From assembly GCF_014202225.1 (NCBI RefSeq), contig NZ_JACHGE010000008.1, positions 155,855 through 219,854 on the forward strand: DNA of 64,000 nt, written 5' to 3'. How positions within the stretch are numbered: position 1 is the stretch's first letter; every line of letters starts with the position of its first letter. The notes below the pieces were generated by a model. It was not told the DNA's origin and made no database searches. It saw only the letters and a program-made list of their open reading frames with translations. Positions 37,804 to 45,479 of the stretch are shown piece by piece. The position numbers were made by a program, and so were the translations under genes. Source of the DNA: Algibacter amylolyticus (GTDB lineage Bacteria > Bacteroidota > Bacteroidia > Flavobacteriales > Flavobacteriaceae).

Positions 37804-37980
37804 TCAAAAAAAGCTATTAAAACAAGCGAAACCTTTCTCCGTAATAGCGTTCCAGTAAATGTTAGTTATCTAAGTACAGGGATGTATTTGTTGCGTTTTT
37901 CTTCTGGACAGTTTCAGGGAATCAAGATTATTGATAAAAAAAGGCATTTTTATTGTTTTTGTAATACATTTCAAATTTAA
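37804..37980 (+). pseudogene. Relic of a T9SS sorting domain from a fifth modular protein
   Basis: The open stretch reads SETFLRNSVPVNVSYLSTGM, then YLLRFSSGQFQGIKIIDKK, which aligns with the T9SS tails of the four genes upstream (for example TVNTSQLSRGLYLVRISSGE, then LQGTRKLIKN). It has no start codon, no modules before it, and it reads past the usual end (KK-stop) into unrelated residues, so the stop was lost. It is what remains of a deleted paralogue. Confidence 0.7.
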
Positions 37981-38022
37981 ACCTAAGGTTTTTCTTTAAA
38001 AATGTTAAGGAATGTTAATATA

Positions 38023-38039
38023 TATGTGGATTTTACACT
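38023..38039. promoter_or_regulatory. araR: Candidate AraR operator of araR (autoregulation)
   Basis: TATGTG-GATTT-TACACT lies 60 bases upstream of the regulator's ATG. A near -7 box follows (GATATTTG, 38048-38055, one mismatch in the TA). Confidence 0.5.
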
Positions 38040-38099
38040 TATTTTTAAGATATTTGAAGTCTATAGAATAGAAATTATTTTTGAGCTAAACTTTTTAAT

Positions 38100-38789
38100 A
38101 TGTTAAACGATTACAGTAAGGAAGATAAAGTCCTATTAGCAGTAGATTGTATAATCTTCGGTTTTGATGGCGAAGATCTTAAAATATTACTAATTAAAAG
38201 AGACTTCGAGCCAGAAAAAGGAAAATGGTCTTTAATTGGTGGGTTTTTAAAGAAAGAGGAAAATCTAGATAAAGCAGCCATACGCATTCTAAACCACCTT
38301 ACTGGTTTAGATAATATTTATATGGAGCAGCTGTATACCTTTAGTAAAGTAGATAGAGATCCGGCAGAACGTACTATTTCTACAGCATATTATGCCTTAA
38401 TTGATATTGAGTCGCACAACAATGAATTTACTAATGTAGAAACATCAAAATGGTTTAGTTTAAAAAATGCTCCAGATTTAATTTTTGATCATAACAGAAT
38501 GGTAGAAAGGGCTGTATCTCGATTAAAATACAGAACAAAGACTAAGCCTATTGGGTTCGAGTTGCTGCCAGAAAAGTTTACAATGCTACAACTTCAAAAC
38601 CTTTATGAATCTATTTTAAATGAAAAATTAGATAAAAGAAATTTCACGAGTAAAATAAATGCTTTGGATATTCTAATCAAGCTAAAAGAAAAGGATATGG
38701 GCTCATCCAAAAAAGGTTCATATCTATATACTTTTGATGCAGAGAAGTATAATAAAAAGCTAAAAGAAGGCTTTGTATTTAAAATTTAA
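38100..38789 (+). CDS. araR: AraR, Nudix-type transcriptional regulator of arabinose utilisation
   Basis: A 229-residue protein of the NrtR/AraR family. The N-terminal Nudix-like domain (about 1-145; EDLKILLIKRDFEPEKGKWS, then LIGGFLKKEENLDKA) is the sugar sensor and the C-terminal winged helix (about 150-229; PEKFTMLQLQNLYESILNEK, then RNFTSKI) binds DNA. The Nudix box is broken: where hydrolases have REUxEE the protein has RILNHL, so hydrolase activity is not expected. This is the pattern of AraR regulators described in Bacteroides, which repress arabinose genes until L-arabinose binds. It sits directly before araB, araD and araA. An operator-like dyad in its own promoter suggests autoregulation. 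Confidence 0.85.
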   Translation: MLNDYSKEDKVLLAVDCIIFGFDGEDLKILLIKRDFEPEKGKWSLIGGFLKKEENLDKAAIRILNHLTGLDNIYMEQLYTFSKVDRDPAERTISTAYYALIDIESHNNEFTNVETSKWFSLKNAPDLIFDHNRMVERAVSRLKYRTKTKPIGFELLPEKFTMLQLQNLYESILNEKLDKRNFTSKINALDILIKLKEKDMGSSKKGSYLYTFDAEKYNKKLKEGFVFKI

Positions 38790-38798
38790 ATTTTTTTT

Positions 38799-38832
38799 AA
38801 ACCCTGAAACATTAGTTTCAGGGTTTTTATTT
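38799..38832 (+). terminator. Intrinsic terminator after araR
   Basis: Perfect 12-bp stem AAACCCTGAAAC/GTTTCAGGGTTT with loop ATTA, then a T-rich tail. It separates araR from the araB operon. Confidence 0.9.
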
Positions 38833-38928
38833 TATTGTAATTTAGTAAGTTATCGCTATTTTATCCTCTCCCGATTGCTATGATGCATACCTGTTTTATA
38901 ATATTATAACTAAAACATAATATTTAAA

Positions 38929-38969
38929 AGTGTAAAAGAAACACTTATAGAAATAAAATGCTATATTTG
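38929..38969 (+). promoter_or_regulatory. araB promoter: AraR-type operator plus -7 box
   Basis: The dyad AGTGTA-AAAGA-AACACT (38929-38945; outer arms AAGTGT/ACACTT are perfect) lies 16 bases before TATATTTG (38962-38969), an exact TAnnTTTG -7 box. The start codon is at 38989. The dyad covers the place of the -33 element, as expected for a repressor. Confidence 0.7.
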
Positions 38970-38988
38970 TTAAAATATACATTGAGAA

Positions 38989-40662
38989 ATGAAAAAATAT
39001 GTCATCGGTTTAGATTATGGATCCGATTCTGTTAGAGCTGTATTAATTGATACAGATAATGGGGTTGAGGTAGCCTCAGATGTACATTGGTATGAGCGTT
39101 GGAAGAATAATTCGTATTGTAACGCCAGTTTAAATCAGTTTAGGCAGCATCCTCTAGATCATATAGAAGGTTTAGTAAAGACCATTAAATCGGTGGTAGA
39201 GGAAAGTAAGATTGATGCCAACTTAATAAAAGGTATTTGTATAGATACTACAGGATCGTCGCCTATTCCCGTAAATGAAAACGGAACACCACTAGCATTA
39301 ACTAAAGGTTTTGAAGAAAACCCTAATGCTATGATGGTACTTTGGAAAGATCATACAGCTATAGAAGAAGCTAATGAAATTAATCGTTTAGCTGAACATT
39401 GGGGCGGACTAAATTTTACTAAATACGAAGGTGGGATTTATTCATCTGAATGGTTTTGGGCAAAAATATTACACGTTATTCGCGAAGATGAGGCAGTTAA
39501 AAATGCAGCCTATTCCTGGATGGAACATTGCGATTTAATGACTTTTTTACTTATTGAAAATAAAGATTTAAAAGCATTTAAAAGAAGTCGATGCGCTGCA
39601 GGACATAAAGCTATGTGGCATTCAGACTGGAATGGTTTACCACCAGAAGCGTTTTTAAACCAATTAGATCCATATTTAGGAGAGTTAAGAGCAAATTTAT
39701 TTTCTGAAACCTTCACATCAAACGAGGTAGCAGGAACCTTAAGTAAAGAATGGGCAGAAAAATTAGGACTTACTACAAATACTGTAATAGCAGTTGGTAC
39801 TTTCGATGCACATGCAGGTGCCGTTGGAGCCAAAATTGAAGAACATGCTTTAGTGAGAGTTATGGGAACTTCAACTTGCGATATTATGGTGTCTTCTCAC
39901 GAAAATATTGGGAGTAAAACTGTTCGAGGTATTTGCGGTCAAGTAGATGGCTCGGTAATACCAGGCTTGGTAGGCTTAGAAGCAGGACAATCTGCATTTG
40001 GCGACCTACTAGCGTGGTTTAAAAATGTTTTGTCATGGCCAATTGATAACTTGGTGTTAAACTCTGCTATTCTAGATGAGAGTCAAAAAAACAAACTAAA
40101 AGAGGAGATTGAATCTAATTTTATAAAAGTATTAAGCAAGCAGGCGGAACAAATTCCTTTATCCGAAAGTATTCCAACAGCTCTAGATTGGATAAATGGT
40201 AGAAGAACGCCAGACGCAAATCAAGAGTTAAAGGCAGCATTATCCAATTTGTCGTTAGGCACAAAAGCACCACACATTTTTAAGGCATTAGTAAATGCTA
40301 TTTGTTTTGGAGCTAAAAAAATTGTTGAGCGATTTGAGGAAGAAGGTGTTGCTATTAATAGCGTTATAGGCATTGGCGGTGTGGCTAGAAAATCGCCATT
40401 TATTATGCAAACGCTAGCTAATGTTCTTGATAAACCAATAAAAATTGCAGCTTCAGATCAAACACCAGCTCTTGGTGCAGCCATATATGCTTCTGTTTCG
40501 GCCGGTATATATCCAACAGTGCTTGAAGCAAGCCAAAAAATGGGAAGCTATTTTGAGGCTACTTATTATCCTGAAAAGGACAAAGTAACAACATATAATA
40601 ATTTGATGGAATCCTATAATGAACTGAGTTCTTTTGTTGAAACGATCACAAATAATAAATAA
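38989..40662 (+). CDS. araB: Ribulokinase (L-ribulose kinase)
   Basis: A 557-residue FGGY-family kinase that phosphorylates L-ribulose to L-ribulose 5-phosphate. The N-terminal phosphate-binding motif is VIGLDYGSDSVRAVLIDTD; substrate and family motifs include MGTSTCDIMV, GLVGLEAGQSAFGDLLAWF and the C-terminal IGIGGVARKSPFIMQTLANV. Length matches ribulokinases (about 555-565) rather than the shorter xylulokinases. First gene of araB-araD-araA; araD begins on the base after its stop codon. Confidence 0.95.
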   Translation: MKKYVIGLDYGSDSVRAVLIDTDNGVEVASDVHWYERWKNNSYCNASLNQFRQHPLDHIEGLVKTIKSVVEESKIDANLIKGICIDTTGSSPIPVNENGTPLALTKGFEENPNAMMVLWKDHTAIEEANEINRLAEHWGGLNFTKYEGGIYSSEWFWAKILHVIREDEAVKNAAYSWMEHCDLMTFLLIENKDLKAFKRSRCAAGHKAMWHSDWNGLPPEAFLNQLDPYLGELRANLFSETFTSNEVAGTLSKEWAEKLGLTTNTVIAVGTFDAHAGAVGAKIEEHALVRVMGTSTCDIMVSSHENIGSKTVRGICGQVDGSVIPGLVGLEAGQSAFGDLLAWFKNVLSWPIDNLVLNSAILDESQKNKLKEEIESNFIKVLSKQAEQIPLSESIPTALDWINGRRTPDANQELKAALSNLSLGTKAPHIFKALVNAICFGAKKIVERFEEEGVAINSVIGIGGVARKSPFIMQTLANVLDKPIKIAASDQTPALGAAIYASVSAGIYPTVLEASQKMGSYFEATYYPEKDKVTTYNNLMESYNELSSFVETITNNK

Positions 40663-41364
40663 ATGAGTACCAATTACAACGCATTAAAGCAAGAATGTTA
40701 CAAGGCTAATATGGAGCTAAACGCACTAGGTTTAGTTATTTATACATTTGGTAATGTAAGTGCTGTTGATAGAGATAATGGTGTTTTTGCTATAAAACCA
40801 AGTGGTGTACCTTATGAGGAATTAAGGCCAGAAGATATTGTTATTTTAGATTTCGATAATAACGTTATTGAAGGAAAGTTACGTCCATCTTCAGATACAA
40901 AAACACATGCCTATTTATATAAAAACTGGTCCGATATTGGAGGTGTAGCGCACACACACGCTATGTATTCTGTAGCTTGGGCTCAAGCACAACAAGATAT
41001 TCCCATTTTTGGAACAACGCATGCTGATCATTTAACTTCAGATATTCCTTGTGCACCACCAATGAGTGATGCCTTAATTCAAGGAAATTATGAGCACAAT
41101 ACAGGTATTCAGATATTAGATTGTTTCAAAGATAAAGGACTTTCTTATAAAGAAACCGAAATGATTTTAATTGGAAATCATGGTCCCTTTGCCTGGGGCA
41201 AAAATGCAGCAAAAGCAGTTTATAATAGTAAAGTTTTAGAAACTGTAGCGCAAATGGCAACCTTAACCTTACAAATAAACCCAAGCGCATTAAGATTAAA
41301 AGATTCATTAATAAAAAAACATTACGAGCGTAAGCATGGAAAAGATGCGTATTACGGACAGTAA
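40663..41364 (+). CDS. araD: L-ribulose-5-phosphate 4-epimerase
   Basis: A 233-residue class II aldolase-fold epimerase that converts L-ribulose 5-phosphate to D-xylulose 5-phosphate, the entry into the pentose phosphate pathway. Motifs: [30 protein letters not shown], the metal-binding [15 protein letters not shown] and FGTTHADHL, and [10 protein letters not shown]. It starts immediately after the araB stop. Length and motifs are normal for the family. Confidence 0.95.
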   Translation: MSTNYNALKQECYKANMELNALGLVIYTFGNVSAVDRDNGVFAIKPSGVPYEELRPEDIVILDFDNNVIEGKLRPSSDTKTHAYLYKNWSDIGGVAHTHAMYSVAWAQAQQDIPIFGTTHADHLTSDIPCAPPMSDALIQGNYEHNTGIQILDCFKDKGLSYKETEMILIGNHGPFAWGKNAAKAVYNSKVLETVAQMATLTLQINPSALRLKDSLIKKHYERKHGKDAYYGQ

Positions 41365-41380
41365 AATAGATAGAACAGTT

Positions 41381-42889
41381 ATGATAGATATTTCACAAAA
41401 ACAAATATGGTTTGTTACGGGAAGTCAGGATTTATATGGTGATGAGACCTTAAGACAAGTAGCAGAAAATTCACAAAAAATTGTAGAAGGTTTTAATGAA
41501 TCTGCGCTATTACCAATAAAAATTATTTGGAAACCAACCGTAAAATCGCCAGATGAAATTACAAATATCTGTCAGGAAGCTAATGCCGAAAAAAAGTGCG
41601 TAGGTATAATTACCTGGATGCATACGTTTTCGCCTGCTAAGATGTGGATAAAAGGCTTAACAATTCTTAATAAACCGCTATGCCATTTGCATACACAGTT
41701 TAATGCAGAAATTCCTTGGGAGTCTATTAATATGGATTTTATGAACCTGAATCAATCTGCACATGGCGATAGAGAATTTGGTTTCATGATGAGCAGAATG
41801 CGAAAAAAACGCAAAGTGGTTGTAGGGCATTGGCAAAGTGAAAATGTTCAGAAAAAATTGGGAATATGGTCTAGAGTGGCATTAGGTTGGGATGAATTAC
41901 AACATTTAAAAGTGGCTAGAATTGGCGATAATATGCGTGAAGTTGCGGTAACCGAAGGCGATAAAGTAGCGGCGCAAATGCGATTTGGCTTTTCTGTAAA
42001 TGGTTTCGATTCTTCAGATGTGGTTAAGCATATTAACAAAGTTTCAGATAATGAAATCGAAAAATTATTAGCCGTTTACGAGGAAAGTTACGATTTAGCC
42101 CCATCACTTCTTAAAGGAGGAGATCAAAGAGATTCTTTAATTGACGCAGCCAAAATAGAATTAGGATTACGTGCATTTTTAGACGAAGGCGGATTTAAAG
42201 CCTTTACCGATACTTTTGAAAACTTAGGCGAATTAAAGCAACTACCAGGTATTGCGGTACAACGTTTAATGGCCGATGGTTATGGCTTTGGAGGTGAAGG
42301 CGACTGGAAAACGGCTGCTATGGTAAGAGCTTTGAAAGTTATGAATGTTGGTTTAGAAGGAGGCGTTTCTTTTATGGAAGACTACACGTACCATTTCACA
42401 CCAAAAAAATCGTATGTTCTGGGGTCTCACATGTTGGAAATCTGCCCTAATATAGCAGAAGGTAAACCATCATGCGAAGTACATCCTTTAGGTATTGGAG
42501 GTAAAGAAGCACCTATTAGATTAGTGTTTAATACAACTCCAGGCGACGCTATAAATGTATCTTTAGTAGATATGGGGAACAGATTTAGGTTAATTGTAAA
42601 TGAAGTTGAAGCTGTAAAACCTATGGCCGATTTACCAAATTTACCTGTAGCTAGAGTATTATGGGATGCAAAACCAAGTTTAGAAATTGCTGCAAACACA
42701 TGGATTTTAGCCGGTGGAGCACATCATACCGTGTATTGTCAATCTGTTAACACAGAGTACATGGAAGATCTTGCAGATATAGCGGGGATAGAATTACTTG
42801 TTATTGATGAGAGAACTACTATAAGAGATTTTAAAGATAAAATTAACGCCAACGAGGCTTACTATCATATGTTTCAACAAGGATTATAA
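41381..42889 (+). CDS. araA: L-arabinose isomerase
   Basis: I place the start at 41381, where [20 protein letters not shown] matches the usual N-terminus of the family; the open frame begins 45 bases earlier inside araD. The 502-residue enzyme converts L-arabinose to L-ribulose. Characteristic segments: [62 protein letters not shown], the metal-site region [22 protein letters not shown] and [14 protein letters not shown]. The gap after araD is 16 bases, so it is co-transcribed. No terminator was recognised after it, so read-through into the GH20 gene 131 bases downstream is possible. Confidence 0.95.
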   Translation: MIDISQKQIWFVTGSQDLYGDETLRQVAENSQKIVEGFNESALLPIKIIWKPTVKSPDEITNICQEANAEKKCVGIITWMHTFSPAKMWIKGLTILNKPLCHLHTQFNAEIPWESINMDFMNLNQSAHGDREFGFMMSRMRKKRKVVVGHWQSENVQKKLGIWSRVALGWDELQHLKVARIGDNMREVAVTEGDKVAAQMRFGFSVNGFDSSDVVKHINKVSDNEIEKLLAVYEESYDLAPSLLKGGDQRDSLIDAAKIELGLRAFLDEGGFKAFTDTFENLGELKQLPGIAVQRLMADGYGFGGEGDWKTAAMVRALKVMNVGLEGGVSFMEDYTYHFTPKKSYVLGSHMLEICPNIAEGKPSCEVHPLGIGGKEAPIRLVFNTTPGDAINVSLVDMGNRFRLIVNEVEAVKPMADLPNLPVARVLWDAKPSLEIAANTWILAGGAHHTVYCQSVNTEYMEDLADIAGIELLVIDERTTIRDFKDKINANEAYYHMFQQGL

Positions 42890-43020
42890 TTGAAATATTA
42901 AAGGTGTGGGTGTTTATTTATTCGGTTTAATTGTTTTTTTTTTTTGAAATTTCAGTTGAATAATTAATACGGATCGCTTTAAAATAAGGACTTATACTAT
43001 AAAATTAATTTTATCATATT

Positions 43021-44625
43021 ATGAAGAATCATCTTTTTTTATCTTATATATTTATTGTTTGTTTCGGGTGTATTATTTTAACGTCTTGTGAAACGAAAAA
43101 GCCAGCTATCCCGCGGGATTTAGCAAAGCAACAGGTTATTCCAAAACCTATTTCTGTCACTGCTACAGGAAGCTCTTTCGAGATAGAAAGCAACACTTTA
43201 ATTCAATATCAAACTGAAGAATTACAACCTATAGCTACCTATTTAGCAAAATTGTTACGTTCTGCTTCCGGATTTGAAATCCCAGTTAATATCGAAGATT
43301 CTGAAAAATCTTTAAATACTATATCTTTAAAATTAACAGACAGTATTTCTACCAATGAAGGTTATGAAATTGAAACTAAAGAAAGCGGTATTGTAGTTAA
43401 AGCGAGTATGCCTGCCGGAATATTTTATGGTGTACAAACCTTACGTCAATTATTGCCTGCAAGTATTGAGGCAGCAACCAAAACTACCGATACACTTTTA
43501 GTTGCCACAGGAACTATTAAGGATAACCCGTCTTACGGGTATCGTGGTGCTATGTTGGATGTATCTCGTCATTTCTTTGGTGTAGAGGATGTAAAACGCT
43601 ACATCGATTTAATTTCCATTTATAAAATGAATCGTTTGCATTTGCATTTATCAGACGATCAAGGTTGGCGCATAGAAATTAAATCGTGGCCAAAACTAAC
43701 AGAAATTGGAGGAAGCTCAGAAGTTGGTGGTGGTGAAAGCGGTTTCTTTACGCAAGAGGAATATAAAGGTATTGTAAACTATGCTCAAAGCAGGTTTGTA
43801 ACCATAATTCCAGAAATTGATATGCCAGGTCATACCAATGCTGCATTAGCATCTTACCCCGAATTAAACTGTAACGGTAAGGCTCCAAAGTTGTATCATG
43901 GTACTAAAGTTGGTTTTAGTAGCTTATGCATAGATAAAGAACTTACCTATAAATTTATTGATGATGTTATAAGAGAGTTGGCAGCATTAACTCCAGGCGA
44001 ATACATTCATATTGGTGGAGACGAATCGCATGCAACAACCATGAAAGACTATATCCATTTCATGAATAAAACCCAAAAAATTGTGGCGAAGCACGGTAAA
44101 AAAGTAATTGGTTGGGATGAGATTGCGCATACAGAATTGTTACCAACTTCCGTCGTGCAATATTGGTCTAGAAAAGGTGAAAACGCATTAAAAGGTGTTG
44201 AAAAAGGAGCAAAAATATTAATGTCGCCTGCTAAAAAGACTTATGTGGATATGAAATATGATTCTATTTCTAGAATAGGGTTAAACTGGGTAGGATATAC
44301 CGAGGTAGATAAAGCGTATAATTGGGATTTAGAAACCTATGAAAGCGGTATTTCTAAAGACGATATTATTGGTATTGAAGCACCATTATGGACAGAAACG
44401 GTTCAGACTATGGATGATATAGAATACTTAGCTTTCCCTAGAATAATGGGAATTGCAGAAATAGGATGGACACCAACAGAACTTAGAAATTGGGAAGAAT
44501 ATAAAGTAAGATTAGGAAACCATAAAGATAGATTAGATGCTCTAAAAATTGATTTTTATCCATCTAAACTAGTGCCTTGGAAGTCTGCTGATATTGAAAA
44601 AACAAACGATACAATTAAACAATAA
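43021..44625 (+). CDS. GH20 beta-N-acetylhexosaminidase, lipoprotein
   Basis: A 534-residue GH20 enzyme. The signal peptide carries a lipobox (ILTSC, Cys23). The GH20 N-terminal domain (about 30-165; VQTLRQLLPA at its end) leads into the catalytic barrel: YGYRGAMLDVSRHFFGVEDV, LHLHLSDDQGWRIEIKSWP, IPEIDMPGHTNAALASYPEL and the catalytic Asp-Glu pair D334-E335 in HIGGDESHAT. It removes terminal beta-linked GlcNAc or GalNAc. It heads a run of ten forward genes and stands near a NagB/PIG-L fusion, which fits amino-sugar catabolism. A 13-base T run lies in its upstream region; no AraR-type dyad was found there. Confidence 0.93.
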   Translation: MKNHLFLSYIFIVCFGCIILTSCETKKPAIPRDLAKQQVIPKPISVTATGSSFEIESNTLIQYQTEELQPIATYLAKLLRSASGFEIPVNIEDSEKSLNTISLKLTDSISTNEGYEIETKESGIVVKASMPAGIFYGVQTLRQLLPASIEAATKTTDTLLVATGTIKDNPSYGYRGAMLDVSRHFFGVEDVKRYIDLISIYKMNRLHLHLSDDQGWRIEIKSWPKLTEIGGSSEVGGGESGFFTQEEYKGIVNYAQSRFVTIIPEIDMPGHTNAALASYPELNCNGKAPKLYHGTKVGFSSLCIDKELTYKFIDDVIRELAALTPGEYIHIGGDESHATTMKDYIHFMNKTQKIVAKHGKKVIGWDEIAHTELLPTSVVQYWSRKGENALKGVEKGAKILMSPAKKTYVDMKYDSISRIGLNWVGYTEVDKAYNWDLETYESGISKDDIIGIEAPLWTETVQTMDDIEYLAFPRIMGIAEIGWTPTELRNWEEYKVRLGNHKDRLDALKIDFYPSKLVPWKSADIEKTNDTIKQ

Positions 44626-44683
44626 CATAGTTAAACTTAAAAAAATAAACACTTAAATTTTAATTCGCGCTTAATAGCTATTC

Positions 44684-45475
44684 ATGATTAACTTTAAAAA
44701 ACACAAACTTCTACTGTTACTTGTTTGTTACGCAGGTTTGTCCTTTGGTCAAGATAATAAATACTTTGATTCTAAGTTTTTTGTCAATGAATCAGATACT
44801 CTTAATTATCGCATATTAATGCCAAAGCATTTTGATGCTTCTAAACAATACCCAGTTGTACTATTTCTTCATGGAGCAGGCGAAAGAGGAAATGATAACG
44901 TTGCACAATTAACGCATGGTGGTGCCTTGTTTGCCTCAAAAAAAAGTAGACGTCATTTTCAATCCATCGTTATTTTTCCGCAATGCCCAAAAAATGACTA
45001 TTGGGCAAATGTACAAATCGATAGGTCATCAAAACCTATAAAGATTGATTTTCCTTTAAATTCTGAGCCAACAAAACCAATGGCATTAGTATTAAAATTA
45101 ATGGAAGATATGGTGGCTAAACCTTATGTAAATAAAAATAAAATATACGTTGCTGGTTTATCTATGGGTGGTATGGGAACCTTCGAAATCTTACACCGCA
45201 AACCAGAGTTGTTTGCTGCAGCAATTGCTATTTGCGGTGCTGGAAATCCAGAAACGGCAAAAGCCTATGCTAAAAGTACACCACTTTGGGTATTTCATGG
45301 CGCACAAGATAAGGTTGTAGATGCACAACAATCTGTAAAAATGGTTAGTGGGATTTTAAAATATGGTGGGAATCCAAATTTTATATTATACGCTAAAGAT
45401 AATCATAACAGTTGGGATACTGCTTTTGCTGAACCCGAACTTTTAACTTGGCTATTTTCAAACACAAAAAAATAA
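44684..45475 (+). CDS. Exported alpha/beta-hydrolase, esterase/prolyl-oligopeptidase-like
   Basis: A 263-residue exported serine hydrolase; the signal peptide ends GLSFGQ. Motifs: PVVLFLHGAGERGNDN (oxyanion region), IVIFPQCP, the nucleophile elbow GLSMGGMGTFE, a later Asp in PLWVFHGAQDKVVDAQ and the His in KDNHNSWDTAF. This is the arrangement of putative PHB-depolymerase-like or acetyl/feruloyl esterases often found in polysaccharide loci. It probably strips acyl groups from glycans; the substrate is not decided by sequence. It is tightly coupled to the next GH3 gene (4 bases apart). Confidence 0.8.
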   Translation: MINFKKHKLLLLLVCYAGLSFGQDNKYFDSKFFVNESDTLNYRILMPKHFDASKQYPVVLFLHGAGERGNDNVAQLTHGGALFASKKSRRHFQSIVIFPQCPKNDYWANVQIDRSSKPIKIDFPLNSEPTKPMALVLKLMEDMVAKPYVNKNKIYVAGLSMGGMGTFEILHRKPELFAAAIAICGAGNPETAKAYAKSTPLWVFHGAQDKVVDAQQSVKMVSGILKYGGNPNFILYAKDNHNSWDTAFAEPELLTWLFSNTKK

Positions 45476-45479
45476 GAAC

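Noticed and set aside
38100..38789. Regulator as an active Nudix (ADP-ribose) hydrolase
   Set aside because: Catalytic glutamates of the Nudix box are missing and a winged-helix domain is present, so it is a regulator.
42930..42945. Run of about 13 T upstream of GH20 as a terminator of araA
   Set aside because: No stem precedes the run, so it does not meet the form of an intrinsic terminator.
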